From JAKIWV01 sp963773945 (GTDB lineage: Archaea; Thermoplasmatota; Thermoplasmata; Lutacidiplasmatales; UBA184), in the NCBI GenBank assembly GCA_963773945.1, contig CAVZDD010000005.1, positions 682,001 to 746,000 of the forward strand: a DNA stretch of 64,000 bases, given 5' to 3'. Below are positions 36,589-44,325 of the stretch, piece by piece. The notes under the pieces are model-generated. The model searched no databases, was not told where the DNA came from, and saw only the letters and a list, made by a program, of their open reading frames with translations. Positions within the stretch are counted from its first letter, which is position 1, and every line of letters starts with the position of its first letter. Both the position numbers and the translations under genes were made by a program.

Positions 36589-38081
36589 AAGCGCCCACTC
36601 CGTCTGGGTCTGAGCCAACCTTGTATCGACTCCGAGACTGAAACCATAAATTGCGAGGGAATCTTGGCCGAAATCCGCAGGGGACCCCATGGCCCCCACT
36701 TTTTGGAGCCCCCACGGGGAGCCCCTGACAGCTCGTTCTAGGTAATCCCAGATTCTAAGAATCCTGCGACCAGAAATAGGGCAGTGGTAACATTCAACTC
36801 GCTTGGGGGATTGGGGAATGCCATTCCCTTCACCCACTCGTTCTGCTTGCCTGGCGGGAGTTGCAATCTCCGTTGCACCTTGGAAAGGGGCGTCTTAGCT
36901 ATCCACAGGGTCACCTGTAGGTTCCCTCGACCATTTCCTGACCAGGGATTTTTTCAACGCCCCTCCCCGGGCCGACCGTTTGACGTATCGACCATGCCAC
37001 GTACGACATCGCTAGGCGCGAGCCCCGGAAGGCCCACAGGAATCGGGAATCGACGAACTTGCACCTTTACGGATTGTGGTCGACCGGGTTCGAGCAGTGA
37101 TCTAATCGGGCGTAGGTAACGGTCCTCACTCGCGTCTCTGGCGAAGTTGTCTGTTCGTCCGATACGGGCCGGGTCTAGTTGTAGGTTGCCAGACGGCATT
37201 GATATTACATTTGGTTCTAACCGCTGATTCGGGGTGCTAGGGCCCGGGATCCCCGGATACAGGGTCCCGGGTCCCCGAATTCCCGTTCCCTGGACTCCTG
37301 GACCCAGGAGTCTTCTCGCGCGCGCAGTTCCGGCCGCAGGAGCTTGCCTGGCTCCCACGCTGCCCCAATCCCGATCGTCCTTCTCGCCTCCCCCGCTGCC
37401 GCCCGGGGCCGGACGGGAGCAGTCCAGGCTGGGGGTCAGGGGTCCCGCCGAGCGTGCGCTATCACCTGAGGAGTTCCTCGGCGGGCAGCCCAATGATCCC
37501 TCGCGCGCGCGCGAGGAGCAGCCACTCTCCATCCATTCCGGTGTCGCCTCCGGTGTCGGTCCCGGTGCCGCCTGAGGTGCCGGTCCCGGTGCCAAAGCCG
37601 GTGTCGCCATGGAGCGGGCCGCGACTGGCGCCGCAGCGAGGCTCTCCGATTATTCTGGGCCAGTAGATTCGGGAGCCGTACCTCACCGACTCCGAGATAT
37701 CTGAGTCGCGACGCAGATCACGCTCGGTCAAGCCAGCTCCAAAGAACAATCCCAACACTAGGATACAGCTTTTCTCCCGGGAATGCACCGGTCGACAGAC
37801 GTACGGGCATGAGAAAGGGAAGGAGTGGGGGCCAGGCTGAGCCTCCCCCTTCGATCCTTCCCGGGGACGGGAATTGGGCTTCACGAGCGCGGTGGGAAGC
37901 GGGTCTAAGCCCCTCCCCAAAGTGCGCTCTCGACGTCGGGTTCCGGAGGGCGGCCGTTGTTCCCCGAGCCTTCCGTCTAAGAAGGTGCCCCCAACCCAAC
38001 CTGCGTTCAACGTCACATAGGGACCGACCCGCATTCTCGCGCGGACTTAGGATCGGTTGGTGAGATTGGCAGCACTCGCTC
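36589..38081. other. Long GC-rich stretch without a recognised gene
   Basis: About 1.5 kb. Open frames occur on both strands but have biased, repetitive compositions. Two low-complexity blocks stand out: GGGATCCCCGGATACAGGGT-type G/C palindromes near 37233-37320, and a CCGGTGTCGCC / CCGGTCCCGGTGCC repeat near 37541-37612. The phrase TTGCAATCTCCGTTGCA near 36859 recurs near 49650. No convincing coding region, tRNA or terminator was found. Confidence 0.45.
37541..37612. repeat. Low-complexity CCGGTG/CCGGTCCCGGTGCC tandem repeat
   Basis: Degenerate repeats of CCGGTGTCG and CCGGTCCCGGTGCC that read as PVSVPVPPEVPVPVPKPVSP on the plus strand and as Gly-Thr repeats on the minus strand. A shorter stretch of the same flavour (PVVMPVPVPNPILP) lies near 47290. 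Confidence 0.5.
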
Positions 38082-38930
38082 TCAGGGCCCATATGACGAT
38101 TGCCGATCGACCCTGGAGACATGATGCTCGCCTACATGAAGGCCTGAGACTACCTCTCTTCGACTGAATCCACGCGTATGGCGAAGGTGTCGAATCACAT
38201 CATCACCCTTCCCAAAGGATGCCCCAACCTCTGTAGGCGACCCGTTTTCCCAGATACGCTTCAGTTCCGTCTGTCGGCGGACCTGCTCCTCCGCCGCCTG
38301 GCGGCGGCGTTCCTGCTCCTGCCTAACTGCCTCCTCTTTCGACCGCCGCTCATCGGCCAAACGGGCTTGTTCTTGGCGGACTCGCTCTTCCTGAGCGCGT
38401 CTCTCGGCGACCATTCGGCTCTGGATCGCCCGGATCTGCGGGAGGTCGTCGGCGAGGAACTGGGTCAACGGACCCATGACTGCAAGCTCCCCTTCGTCGA
38501 TCCAGTATGTACCGTTTTCGGTCCGTGTTAGAAGCCCTCGCATAACGAGCCAGTCCAAGTAAGGGGGCGCTACGAAAATCGAACGTTCGAATGGTCCCCA
38601 CGGCCGGCGAACTCTGCGCTGCCAAGCCAGAGCCCGCAAGAGGAACTCGGCGTGCCATGGCTGCCTGCAGAAGAACGATCGGTAGTCTTCTTGTGCTGCC
38701 AAACGGGAGAGGCCCGCAGCCAGTCTAGGATCAGCCGGGTTTACCCGGTACGACCCGTCCGGCAGCTGCAGGAGCAGGCCGGCCCTCACCAAGTCGTTCA
38801 GGGGGATGATGTTCATCACGCGGTGGTCATAGCGCCAAGACCTGCCGGATCGCAGCTCCAAGCGCCAGATTCCCACCAAGACCCACGCAAGGTCGGGGGC
38901 GTGACGGAACCAGTCCTCATACGAGGCCAT
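38082..38930 (-). CDS. Uncharacterised protein with wHTH-like N-terminus and coiled coil
   Basis: 282 residues from the ATG that follows GGAGG. The N-terminal ~180 residues appear as two winged-helix-like repeats (LNDLVRAGLLLQLPDGSYRV; YLDWLVMRGLLTRTENGTYW). They are followed by a strongly charged coiled coil (AERRAQEERVRQEQARLADE, RRSKEEAVRQEQERRRQAAE) and a short tail. No family is recognised. It is the last of a chain of small overlapping minus-strand genes (39482 to 38930) and may be transcribed with them. A regulatory or structural role in the island is possible. Confidence 0.55.
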   Translation of the reverse strand: MASYEDWFRHAPDLAWVLVGIWRLELRSGRSWRYDHRVMNIIPLNDLVRAGLLLQLPDGSYRVNPADPRLAAGLSRLAAQEDYRSFFCRQPWHAEFLLRALAWQRRVRRPWGPFERSIFVAPPYLDWLVMRGLLTRTENGTYWIDEGELAVMGPLTQFLADDLPQIRAIQSRMVAERRAQEERVRQEQARLADERRSKEEAVRQEQERRRQAAEEQVRRQTELKRIWENGSPTEVGASFGKGDDVIRHLRHTRGFSRREVVSGLHVGEHHVSRVDRQSSYGP

Positions 38931-39036
38931 GGGCCTCCTGCTCCTTGCGAATGTTAGGCGCACGAGCATCGCATTGCACGAAGCTACCGATGTCGCGGGG
39001 TTTGTCGTTGGCCATGTTGTTACCGAGATGGTGCAT
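38917..39036 (-). CDS. Possible 39-residue protein
   Basis: A short frame (MHHLGNNMANDKPRDIGSFV...) that starts inside the end of the preceding small frame and runs over the ATG of the coiled-coil gene. It is supported only by the overlapping arrangement; composition is unremarkable and no family is recognised. Confidence 0.25.
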   Translation of the reverse strand: MHHLGNNMANDKPRDIGSFVQCDARAPNIRKEQEAHGLV

Positions 39037-39151
39037 GGGGTGGTTTGTCGGGTAGCTCGCGCTCAGCTGCGTTCCGGAACCGGCGGACATTTTCGTTCAC
39101 GGCCAGGCCGCTCGTGCGCCGGGCCTGCGTCCCGTCCAAGGGTTCCTCCAT
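39020..39151 (-). CDS. Possible 43-residue protein
   Basis: MEEPLDGTQARRTSGLAVNE... ending with TAA. A GAGG stretch lies 7 nt before the ATG and the gene follows the 51-residue gene by 8 nt. Small, charged, no family. Credible mainly as a member of a compact small-gene operon. Confidence 0.35.
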   Translation of the reverse strand: MEEPLDGTQARRTSGLAVNENVRRFRNAAERELPDKPPHAPSR

Positions 39152-39159
39152 CGGAAACC

Positions 39160-39315
39160 TCACGCCGAGCGGAGAAGCCGGACGACGGTCCTCGCTATCA
39201 CTTCGAACTCGACGTCCTCCACCTCATCGGGTTGCGCCTCGACGAACCGCCTGAGCAAATCGTCGGCGGTCCGGCACGACCGGACGGCCTCCTTGGTGTG
39301 CGCGAGTGTTCTCAT
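39160..39315 (-). CDS. Small acidic protein (51 residues)
   Basis: MRTLAHTKEAVRSCRTADDL followed by LRRFVEAQPDEVEDVEFEVI and ARTVVRLLRSA: an amphipathic, mostly helical small protein. Its ATG overlaps the TGA of the gene before it (ATGA), which implies translational coupling. No family is recognised. An adaptor or antitoxin-like role is conceivable, but only its size and pairing point that way. Confidence 0.5.
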   Translation of the reverse strand: MRTLAHTKEAVRSCRTADDLLRRFVEAQPDEVEDVEFEVIARTVVRLLRSA

Positions 39316-39482
39316 GGCGGCGTCTCCACCGGCGAGAAAGTGATCCTCCCTCCGTCGAACCACCGTAGGTCGACGACCCTCCCGGCTTGGCCATGCGGGT
39401 GCTGCCAAGCGACAGGAATCCTAACCCTGGCCTCGCGACGAGCGCCGATGCAGCCCACGACCCGATGCATCTCGGTAACCAT
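39312..39482 (-). CDS. Small basic protein (56 residues)
   Basis: Begins at ATG with a strong GGAGG site 5 nt upstream. MVTEMHRVVGCIGARREARV, RIPVAWQHPHGQAGRVVDLR and WFDGGRITFSPVETPP suggest a small beta barrel. It ends in TGA inside the ATGA shared with the next gene. The pair of a small basic and a small acidic protein with coupled translation resembles toxin-antitoxin layouts, but no known family can be named. Confidence 0.5.
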   Translation of the reverse strand: MVTEMHRVVGCIGARREARVRIPVAWQHPHGQAGRVVDLRWFDGGRITFSPVETPP

Positions 39483-39530
39483 TTGTCCTCCTGGCGCTGT
39501 CGCGACGGTCCGGCCAGCCAGTGGGCGGTC

Positions 39531-40130
39531 ATGAATCCGGTTGATTTTCCCCCGGCGGGAATTGCGGCGCCTGTCGTTCCTGGGTACAACAACCCACGGG
39601 GTCGCCCTCCAGGGGGGTCCATTTCTCGTGCCGAGAAAGTTGTCGAGCAGATTTTCCAGGATGACCCTCTATGTCCTCTGACCATCGTTGAAGTGGCTGG
39701 AGCGATTGAACAACTGATCCCAGGGTCAGACCATCGCTGGTGCTACGACATGGCTCGATCTGGTGTGCGAACGCTCCAGCGACGCGGAAGGATAATCAAC
39801 ATCGGCGGCCGCCCTCGGACTTACGGGCTAGCGAGATCCGTCGTAGTCACGGCACGGCTGGAATTGATAGGCGCGCTCACGGGGGGCGCCCACAAGCTAG
39901 CACAACTATCCAAGGCACCGCGCTGTCCGCACGGGTTCACTCAGTCCGCCCCACTTCAGCGCCATCTCCGGCGAGCGACGGAATCCCTGTTGGAGTGGTT
40001 GGAGATTAACTCGATTTACGCATTCGATTCTTTGGGGAGGCTTTTGGGGCCGCGTACGCCCATCCGTCCCGTGGGGACCTCGATGGGGTTATCGCGCGGT
40101 CGCAATCCTTTGGAAGGGTTCCAGAAGTAG
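39531..40130 (+). CDS. Uncharacterised protein with winged-helix-like middle
   Basis: About 199 residues from MNPVDFPPAGIAAPVVPG (an earlier in-frame ATG at 39387 is less likely, as it overlaps the divergent small gene). The middle reads RAEKVVEQIFQDDPLCPLTI, VEVAGAIEQLIPGSDHRWCY and SGVRTLQRRGRIINIGGRPR, a plausible winged helix. The C-terminal part (RHLRRATESLLEWLEINS) is helical and ends in a low-information tail. It is the last gene before the right attachment site, so it may be an element-borne regulator. No family is assigned. Confidence 0.5.
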   Translation: MNPVDFPPAGIAAPVVPGYNNPRGRPPGGSISRAEKVVEQIFQDDPLCPLTIVEVAGAIEQLIPGSDHRWCYDMARSGVRTLQRRGRIINIGGRPRTYGLARSVVVTARLELIGALTGGAHKLAQLSKAPRCPHGFTQSAPLQRHLRRATESLLEWLEINSIYAFDSLGRLLGPRTPIRPVGTSMGLSRGRNPLEGFQK

Positions 40131-40280
40131 CTCGTCGCGTCCGAGCGCCCCGATTCTAACGGCGGTGGACTCAATTTCGGGCATCGCAGGTACGCCGCGC
40201 GAGATCCCGATGACACAGAAGTTCCCGACCTTCCTCGGCCTGCCTTCGGGCGCGACGACCACCCCGAAGCACCCCCCCAT
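40089..40280 (-). CDS. Possible small protein at the island's right end
   Basis: A 63-residue frame (MGGCFGVVVAPEGRPRKVGN, FCVIGISRGVPAMPEIESTA) with ordinary protein composition but weak translation signals, overlapping the 3' end of the previous gene. Listed as a possibility only. Confidence 0.25.
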   Translation of the reverse strand: MGGCFGVVVAPEGRPRKVGNFCVIGISRGVPAMPEIESTAVRIGALGRDELLLEPFQRIATAR

Positions 40281-40349
40281 TGCATCAGCGCCAACGCCTC
40301 ACCCGCTGATACGAGGTCTCTCATCTAGGGTTTTGAACCCCAAAGCGGA

Positions 40350-40367
40350 CAAATCCCGACCAGTCCA
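40350..40367 (+). repeat. attR: exact copy of the tRNA-Ala 3' end
   Basis: CAAATCCCGACCAGTCCA is identical over 18 nt to the end of the tRNA gene at 10012. It is followed by a CGGGTCG-AA-CGACCCG hairpin and the first structured repeat. It marks the right end of the 30-kb island and the start of the cassette-like array. Confidence 0.8.
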
Positions 40368-40390
40368 TTTTGACAGTCACCGGGTCGAAC

Positions 40391-40428
40391 GACCCGCGCG
40401 GTCGAGGGCGGACCGCGATGAGCGCGCG
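40391..40428 (+). repeat. Structured repeat, copy 1 (short class)
   Basis: Core CGCGCGGTC-GAGGG-CGGACCGCGATGAGCGCGCG: GGTC/GACC inner stem and GCGCG outer arms. Lies directly behind the attR copy and a 7-bp hairpin. Confidence 0.75.
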
Positions 40429-40448
40429 TGCAGGCGAGTCGCCATCAG

Positions 40449-40586
40449 TCAGTCATACGAGTTGTCCTCGCTCATTCGCGTGATCATCCCGCCGCACTTC
40501 GGGCACTGCACCAGTCGCCACTCAGGGTCTACCGCGATGACTGTTCGGCAGGTCGGGCAAATCACCTGAAGATTCGTCTCGACCAT
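40449..40586 (-). CDS. Small zinc-ribbon protein
   Basis: 45 residues from MVETNLQVICPTC. Four cysteines in two CxxC knuckles (C10, C13, C28, C31) separated by a short beta hairpin form a classical zinc ribbon: ICPTCRTVIAVDPEWRLVQC, then PKCGG. The in-frame extension upstream is rejected because the first part has no sensible composition. Small rubredoxin-like ribbons in archaea often bind nucleic acids or act as adaptors. It sits alone between structured repeats 1 and 2, on the strand opposite to most cassette genes. Confidence 0.6.
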   Translation of the reverse strand: MVETNLQVICPTCRTVIAVDPEWRLVQCPKCGGMITRMSEDNSYD

Positions 40587-40684
40587 TTCTGACCTATGGG
40601 CTGGCGACTCACGCAACCCCCGGGATGGCATCAGGCATTGGGGAGGACCCCACCCAGGATCCGGGAGCAGCATCAACTTAGTTT

Positions 40685-40742
40685 CGCGGGAGCTTCACGA
40701 AGGGGGCGCGCGGTTGATGACGCTGACCGCGACAAGCGCGGG
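40685..40742 (+). repeat. Structured repeat, copy 2
   Basis: Long class: AGCTTCACGAAGG (near-palindrome) followed by GGCGCGCGGTTGATGACGC and TGACCGCGACAAGCGCGG. Same orientation as all other copies. Confidence 0.75.
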
Positions 40743-40901
40743 GGTCAGCGCACCGAGCGAGCGGATCGGGGTAGGGACGCTAAACCGTCGGGAGGAAGCG
40801 CGGTCCGTCCCTCAAGGTGATTCTCCGTCGGGTCGCGCTTTTCGATTCGGCTGGCAAGAGTACACTTTTGAACCTCCGGAGATTTCGGAGTTGAGGCCGC
40901 A

Positions 40902-41420
40902 TTGACCGACGGGGTGGTTCTGGCTCCAGGCGGAGGCCAACGAATATCCGACGCGGGCATGACCCTCAAGGTGGGGGACACACAGTCCAAAGTTTGGTCC
41001 GTCTTCGAGGCCGAGGTCGGGCCCGGCTTTGACGTGGGAGCTCACTTCCACACGAACGGCGAAGAGTTGTTCTATATTCTCGAAGGGGAGCTGGACCTCC
41101 TGGCCTTCGAACCTCGGGTCCGCACGACGGATGGCTGGGGTGCGTGGACGTCCAAGACGGGTGCCAAAGTAGTTCATGGCGGACCGGGCAGTTGCATGTT
41201 CGTTCCGACGGGGTGCCCTCATGCTTTTGCGAATCCGAGGGACCGCCCTGCCCGCATGCTCTTCCTTTTCTCCCCGCCCGGACACGAGCACTACATGGCG
41301 GAGATGGGCAACCTGCTCGCTCGCGCCGGACCACCCGACCAAGCCGCGATCACTGCTCTCCGGGAACGGTACGACATCCACCAGCTCACCCCGGTAGTGC
41401 CCGGACGCCGAACTCACTAG
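40902..41420 (+). CDS. Cupin-domain protein
   Basis: 172 residues, starting at TTG; no earlier ATG is available and the next ATG is inside the fold. It is a single small-barrel cupin: motif 1 GAHFHTNGEELFYILEGEL gives H48, H50 and E54 or E55, motif 2 GSCMFVPTGCPHAFANP gives H107. Such a site binds Fe, Mn or Zn, and many members are dioxygenases, isomerases or sugar-binding proteins. C-terminal residues (HYMAEMGNLLARAGPPDQAA) form helices. Substrate unknown. It is a single-gene cassette followed 50 nt later by repeat copy 3. Confidence 0.78.
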   Translation: MTDGVVLAPGGGQRISDAGMTLKVGDTQSKVWSVFEAEVGPGFDVGAHFHTNGEELFYILEGELDLLAFEPRVRTTDGWGAWTSKTGAKVVHGGPGSCMFVPTGCPHAFANPRDRPARMLFLFSPPGHEHYMAEMGNLLARAGPPDQAAITALRERYDIHQLTPVVPGRRTH

Positions 41421-41469
41421 CGACGCGACCCGCAACCGCGCCGAGCGATCGAACCGGAGGAGCGTCGTG

Positions 41470-41530
41470 CCGCGCGAACTTCAAGAAGGGACCGAGCGGC
41501 TGAAGACTTGACCGAGATGTGCGCGCGGGC
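41470..41530 (+). repeat. Structured repeat, copy 3 (degenerate)
   Basis: CGCGCGAACTTCAAGAAGGG, then a diverged middle (CGAGCGGCTGAAGACTTGACCGAGATG) and a final GTGCGCGCGGGC. Order and spacing match the other copies, but pairing is partly lost. Confidence 0.55.
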
Positions 41531-41608
41531 CGAATCGCGGCAACGGCCGTGAGGGTCGGCCGCGCATCCTCACAACTTATCCGAGGAAAGTACCGTGCGT
41601 GGGTCATC

Positions 41609-42421
41609 ATGACAAGCCCGACCAACGCAACGCGTGGACCGGGGTTTCCTCGAGTTCGACACGCCATCGTACGAGAGGTTTCGGAATCGATGGGACGGGG
41701 CCTTACGACTCAGGATCTAGGTCGCCCGAATGTCGCCCTTGCCCGCAAGCAGCATCGGGCGTACGTCGAAGCGCTGGAATCCGCGGGGGTTCGGATCACC
41801 GTGCTAGGCGGGATTCCCGAATTGTCCGACAGTCATTTTGTCGAGGACACGGCAGTACTCCATCAATCCTCGGCCATCTTGACCTCCCCGGGTGTCCCGG
41901 AGCGACGCGCGGAAGTCGAACGGATTCGCCCCGTGCTCGCTGAACGGATGTCAGTAAGAGACCTCGGAAGCGTTCAGGGGGCTCGACTCGATGGAGGGGA
42001 CGTACTCGTCGCAGACAACTTAGCGTTGATTGGGATTGGCGAACGAACGAATCGACTCGGGGCGGAATGCCTTCGACAGCGGCTCATAGAAACCGACCCG
42101 ACTCTCCGAGTCGAGATGGTTCCCTTCAGGGGACTGCTCCATTTCAAAAGCGGAATCACCGCCATCGCGCCGAGTGTGTTCGTCGGCGACCCGCACATCC
42201 AACTCGGGGTCGACCTGCCCGGAGTCAAGATCAACTGGTTGCCGCCGGAGGAGGGTTATGGCGCGAATGTGCTCCCGATCAATGATGCGGTCCTCGTGTC
42301 TGCCTCGAGCCCGGCAGTTCGGGAAATGGTGCAACGCCGAGGGGGGACCGCGGTACCGCTGGATCTGAGTGAGTTTCGAAAGATGGACGGGGCCTTGACC
42401 TGCCTCTCCCTGCTCTGGTGA
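41609..42421 (+). CDS. ddaH: Dimethylargininase-like amidinotransferase-fold hydrolase
   Basis: 270 residues from MTSPTNATRGPGF; an upstream in-frame ATG falls in the repeat. It has the beta-propeller-like pentein fold of DDAH, which hydrolyses N-omega-methylated arginines to citrulline. Catalytic residues line up: D80 region (SHFVEDTAVL), H178 (GLLHFKSG) and nucleophile C265 in ALTCLSLLW. Early motif RHAIVREVSESM and GARLDGGDVLV are typical. Arginine deiminase-type enzymes share the fold but are longer. A single-gene cassette; arginine-related metabolism has no other genes in this window. Confidence 0.85.
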   Translation: MTSPTNATRGPGFPRVRHAIVREVSESMGRGLTTQDLGRPNVALARKQHRAYVEALESAGVRITVLGGIPELSDSHFVEDTAVLHQSSAILTSPGVPERRAEVERIRPVLAERMSVRDLGSVQGARLDGGDVLVADNLALIGIGERTNRLGAECLRQRLIETDPTLRVEMVPFRGLLHFKSGITAIAPSVFVGDPHIQLGVDLPGVKINWLPPEEGYGANVLPINDAVLVSASSPAVREMVQRRGGTAVPLDLSEFRKMDGALTCLSLLW

Positions 42422-42586
42422 AAAGGCGGCGCCAGTGGCCCGATAACTAGGGGCAGAACGTCGCCGCTCCACTTCGCTCTCGTCTTGGCGCCGGGTTTCT
42501 TGCCGCGGGTATAATTACCGTTCTCCTACCAGAGGTGAAGCTGCTTCGTTACTAGCGCGTGTCCAACTTCCGAGGGCGGCCCCTTC

Positions 42587-42643
42587 CGCGAGAGCTTCAT
42601 GAAGGGGGCGCGTGGTCGAGGACCGACCGCGAGGAGCGCGCGA
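42587..42643 (+). repeat. Structured repeat, copy 4
   Basis: Long class: GAGCTTCATGAAGG (perfect CTTCATGAAG palindrome), then GCGCGTGGTCGAGGACCGACC and GCGAGGAGCGCGCG. Located 166 nt after the DDAH stop. Confidence 0.78.
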
Positions 42644-42738
42644 GAAGAGAGAGGACTGACGCGAAGCTGGAGCATCTTTGGACAAAGTAGAAAAGGACCG
42701 TCAAATTTCGCACCCGTCATCGAAGGTCTCGTGGCGGG

Positions 42739-43305
42739 GTGGTGACTGGTTTGGGGAATATTGTAGTGTCCGAGTACATGACTCTGGACGGAGTCATAGA
42801 GTCTCCCGAACAGTGGCAATTCCCGTTTCTTAGTCCAGACCTCGCCGAATCCATTCAGTCGCAGATGGCGGAATTCGACTCCCTCCTCCTAGGCCGGCTC
42901 ACGTACGAAATATTCGCGGCCGAATGGCCGAAACGAACCCACAACGAATTTGGTGTCGCCGACAAGCTGAACCAGATGCCGAAATTTGTCGTTTCTACCA
43001 CTCTCAAAAAGGTCGAATGGAACAACACGACCCTTATCCAGAAGGGCCTGGTGGAAGCCGTTAACCGACTGAGGCAGCAGTCGAACGGCGAAGTTGCAGC
43101 GATCGGTAGTGGGACCCTCGTTCGTTGGTTAATGAAAAACGACCTAGTCAACGAAATCCGCCTTCTCGTCCACCCCGTCGTGGTCGGGCACGGTCAGCGT
43201 TTGTTTCCTGACGGTATACAGCCAATGGGAATGAGCCTGGTCGGATCCAAGACGTTTCAATTGGGGGTGGTCGGCCTCACCTACCAACCTGCCGCTCGAA
43301 AGTAG
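42739..43305 (+). CDS. RibD C-terminal / dihydrofolate reductase-like protein
   Basis: 188 residues with a GTG start behind GGCGGGGTG. The DHFR-fold family signature is clear: VVSEYMTLDGVIESPE, FDSLLLGRLTYEIFAAEWP, KFVVSTTLKKVEWNNTTLI and IGSGTLVRWLMKNDLVNEIR with LLVHPVVVGHGQRLFPDG. Members are NADPH-dependent reductases of uncertain substrate (YwjB/YyaP-like), often found on mobile cassettes. Length is typical. No partner gene; the gene stands alone between repeats 4 and 5. Confidence 0.82.
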   Translation: MVTGLGNIVVSEYMTLDGVIESPEQWQFPFLSPDLAESIQSQMAEFDSLLLGRLTYEIFAAEWPKRTHNEFGVADKLNQMPKFVVSTTLKKVEWNNTTLIQKGLVEAVNRLRQQSNGEVAAIGSGTLVRWLMKNDLVNEIRLLVHPVVVGHGQRLFPDGIQPMGMSLVGSKTFQLGVVGLTYQPAARK

Positions 43306-43368
43306 CTAGCGGCGATTCGAGCGACTAGGGCGGCCGGACCCTCATGATGCTCTCGCGAGCGGCCGTGG

Positions 43369-43427
43369 CCGCGCGAGCTTCATGTAGGGAGCGCGCGATC
43401 GATGATCGACCGCGATGAGCGCGCGCC
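43369..43427 (+). repeat. Structured repeat, copy 5
   Basis: Long class: CGCGCGAGCTTCATGTAGGG, AGCGCGCGATCGATGATCGA and CCGCGATGAGCGCGCGC. Located 64 nt after the reductase stop codon. Confidence 0.8.
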
Positions 43428-43458
43428 GTCGATCTCCGCTTGGCGGGGTGATTAGGAA

Positions 43459-43797
43459 TTGAGAAGTTTCGCCGCGGAGGGGACGGTGTTTTGGCTCGTC
43501 GTAGCTGCGGCAGTGGAGATTACCGCAGGCACTACTCCTGGTGGGTCCGCGGGCTTCGTGTTCGCGGTCGCGAACCTAGTCCTTGCCTGGCTCTGTTGGA
43601 CCGGGAATAGGCTCGCCCTCCTGGTTGCGGTCATTCTCGCACTCCTCTCGGTGATTGGGGCGTATCCCTTTCCGTTTCGGGGCGTTGGTAGCGCGTTCGA
43701 AGCGGAGATCGAGGTCTTGCTAATCGTGAGTTCGCTGCTCGTGGCTCTCTTCGGATTCAGAGCGTACAGAGAAGCGTCCCAACCCAAAGCGCAGTGA
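43459..43797 (+). CDS. Small three-helix membrane protein
   Basis: 112 residues with a TTG start 8 nt after GGGGTG. Hydrophobic helices: about 9-25 (VFWLVVAAAVEITAG), 33-68 (FVFAVANLVLAWLCWTGNRL and ALLVAVILALLSVIGAYPF, probably two) and 83-101 (IEVLLIVSSLLVALFGFRAY). Resembles small uncharacterised membrane proteins that are frequent in integrative cassettes. No transport or catalytic motif is visible. The same GGCGGGGTG phrase precedes the reductase gene start, so it may be a shared translation signal of the cassettes. Confidence 0.65.
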   Translation: MRSFAAEGTVFWLVVAAAVEITAGTTPGGSAGFVFAVANLVLAWLCWTGNRLALLVAVILALLSVIGAYPFPFRGVGSAFEAEIEVLLIVSSLLVALFGFRAYREASQPKAQ

Positions 43798-43865
43798 GGG
43801 CACGGGCTCACCGCGCGGCGAAGCGAGCCGCGAGGGTGGTCGTGCCTTGATGCCCGCGCGAGCGG

Positions 43866-43924
43866 CCGCGCGGGCTTCATGAAAGACGCGCGCGGACGAT
43901 GCGGGACCGCAATAAGCGCGCGGG
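43866..43924 (+). repeat. Structured repeat, copy 6
   Basis: CGCGCGGGCTTCATGAAAGA, CGCGCGCGGACGATGCGGGA and CCGCAATAAGCGCGCGGGCG. First part of block L1; 68 nt after the stop of the membrane-protein gene. Confidence 0.8.
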
Positions 43925-44060
43925 CGTCCGTATCATCTCGACAACGTGACGCCGGACCACTTTCCTAGGACCCTTCAGCCTCTGTTTCCCCGAAAATCCC
44001 CCTATGAGTAGAGGGACAAGCAATTCTGTTTTCACTGGCTCCCTGTCCCCACAAGTCTAG

Positions 44061-44077
44061 GAATCCCGGCCAGTCCA
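44061..44077 (+). repeat. tRNA-Ala 3'-end copy (att-like), one mismatch
   Basis: GAATCCCGGCCAGTCCA: matches the acceptor/T-arm end of tRNA-Ala with one A-to-G change in the middle and a different first base. Ends block L1. Confidence 0.75.
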
Positions 44078-44097
44078 TTTCGACGACCGCCGGGTCG

Positions 44098-44139
44098 GAC
44101 GATGCGCGCGGTCGAGGGAAGACCGCGATGAGGGCGCGG
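44098..44139 (+). repeat. Structured repeat, copy 7 (short class)
   Basis: GATGCGCGCGGTCGAGGGAAGACCGCGATGAGGGCGCGG, split here as GATGCGCGCGGTCGAGGGAA and GACCGCGATGAGGGCGCGG. Follows the att-like copy at the same distance as copies 1 and 9. Confidence 0.7.
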
Positions 44140-44325
44140 AACGCGCATGGCGAATCGGCATGTAAGCGATCGTAGGCTTTTATCGGATTCGCGAGATTAC
44201 CCGGCCCGTGTCCGAACACCCGCCGGATGAAGGAACTCCCGCCTCTGGAACGATTAAATCCTCTCGATGGCGTGCGATGGTGGACCGCTAGTGCAGGTGT
44301 CATGCCTGCCCCCGGGGTTAGTGAA

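Larger units (their letters stand above)
10086..40367. mobile_element. Integrated genomic island in tRNA-Ala (about 30.3 kb)
   Basis: Boundaries are an 18-bp direct repeat: the tRNA-Ala 3' end on the left and an identical copy at 40350-40367 on the right. The integrase gene sits immediately inside the left end. Content differs sharply from the flanking metabolic genes: CBASS-like genes, CARF-like regulator, inverted adhesin genes, an insertion sequence, nuclease and ATPase genes, many short, overlapping or broken genes, and long non-coding stretches. No replication initiator, capsid or portal gene was recognised, so whether it is a provirus remnant, an integrative plasmid or a defence island stays open. 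Confidence 0.7.
43866..44077 (+). repeat. Long composite repeat block L1 (about 210 bp)
   Basis: Begins with a structured repeat, continues with a conserved segment (ACCACTTTC, TTTCCCCGAAAAT, AGAGGGAC, CAATTCTGTTTTCACTGGCT, CCCTGTCCCCACAAGTCTAG) and ends in the tRNA-Ala 3'-end copy. Three further blocks follow at 45208, 49361 and 50190. L1 is the most diverged. Confidence 0.8.

Noticed and set aside
37462..38034. A 190-residue minus-strand frame with Gly-Thr repeats
   Set aside because: Low complexity and no start signal; the repeat reads equally well as Pro-Val on the other strand, so coding potential is not supported.
10086..40367. A complete provirus
   Set aside because: Beta-helix spikes and an integrase are suggestive, but no capsid, portal, terminase or packaging ATPase was recognised.
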